Positions 53,361 to 53,419 of a stretch of 53,419 nt of DNA are shown here, one piece after another (the first letter of the stretch is position 1; every line of letters starts with the position of its first letter). This stretch comes from JAFDVJ01 sp964487505. GTDB lineage: Bacteria > Acidobacteriota > Blastocatellia > Pyrinomonadales > Pyrinomonadaceae. Position numbers and translations under genes: made by a program. Location: the NCBI GenBank assembly GCA_964487505.1, contig CAZARD010000016.1, positions 1-53,419 on the forward strand, read 5' to 3'. A model generated the notes under the pieces. The model was not told the origin of the DNA, did no database searches, and saw nothing but the letters and a program-made list of their open reading frames with translations.

Positions 53361-53419
53361 GCGAACATAGTTATACTTGTCCAGTCAACCGGCGCGGTTT
53401 TTCGAATGTCGCGAATTTC

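Overview
The window is about 53.4 kb of GC-rich bacterial scaffold with one 100-N assembly gap (14052-14151). Gene content points to Acidobacteriota, most likely Blastocatellia/Pyrinomonadales. The best marker is a secreted VWFA-domain protein of the type described mainly from Acidobacteria (36290-37393). Supporting signs are many secreted metallopeptidases, a KirBac channel, FG-GAP proteins and gene-rich DNA whose intergenic spaces are filled with short repeats. The taxonomic call is an inference from families, not from a marker tree.

Layout. 1-2285: the start of an F-type ATP synthase operon on the minus strand (b', b, delta, alpha), with its own promoter. 2321-2470: a divergent selenocysteine tRNA gene. 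2784-7745: a four-helix-bundle gene broken by an amber codon, dprA, topA and a small methyltransferase. 7746-13003: a large palindromic repeat region, a secreted M28 peptidase, ribE, and a C70-like cysteine peptidase followed by a secreted protein of unknown function. 13008-17856: a KirBac potassium channel and a 1228-residue single-chain flavoprotein that joins GltD/NfnB-like and PyrK/NfnA-like halves. 18082-22534: a Wzc-type tyrosine autokinase convergent with rfbD/rfbB (exopolysaccharide and dTDP-rhamnose). 22563-31953: PH-domain protein, lytic transglycosylase, a soluble MgtE/CBS protein, tsaD, and a run of secreted metallopeptidases (M28, DUF4932-like, DUF885). 32276-34894: a PerR-box-like operator, rubrerythrin, a GlpC/HdrD-like Fe-S protein and DUF3501. 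34946-41184: deoB, VWFA protein, FG-GAP protein, a MITE-like element between direct repeats, and a trans-sulfuration PLP enzyme.

41345-53360 looks like a sulfur-stress block, all on the minus strand. Reading from the right: an ArsR-type regulator, a YgaP-like rhodanese membrane protein, TauE/SafE, a CstB-type persulfide dioxygenase-sulfurtransferase, a ferritin-like lipoprotein, a 29-residue membrane peptide and a TlpA-like thioredoxin. A second promoter then drives DUF2892, TolC, a membrane-fusion protein and an RND permease whose C-terminus carries tandem universal-stress-protein domains. A 14-bp sequence next to arsR recurs (10/14) just downstream of the -10 of the efflux operon, which suggests one regulator for both parts.

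A second theme runs through the whole window: at least six sequence families of heptanucleotide repeats, mostly as two opposed arrays around a short spacer. They sit between genes, and one sits in frame inside topA. They resemble the heptameric STRR repeats of cyanobacteria in form but use several unrelated heptamers in one genome segment.
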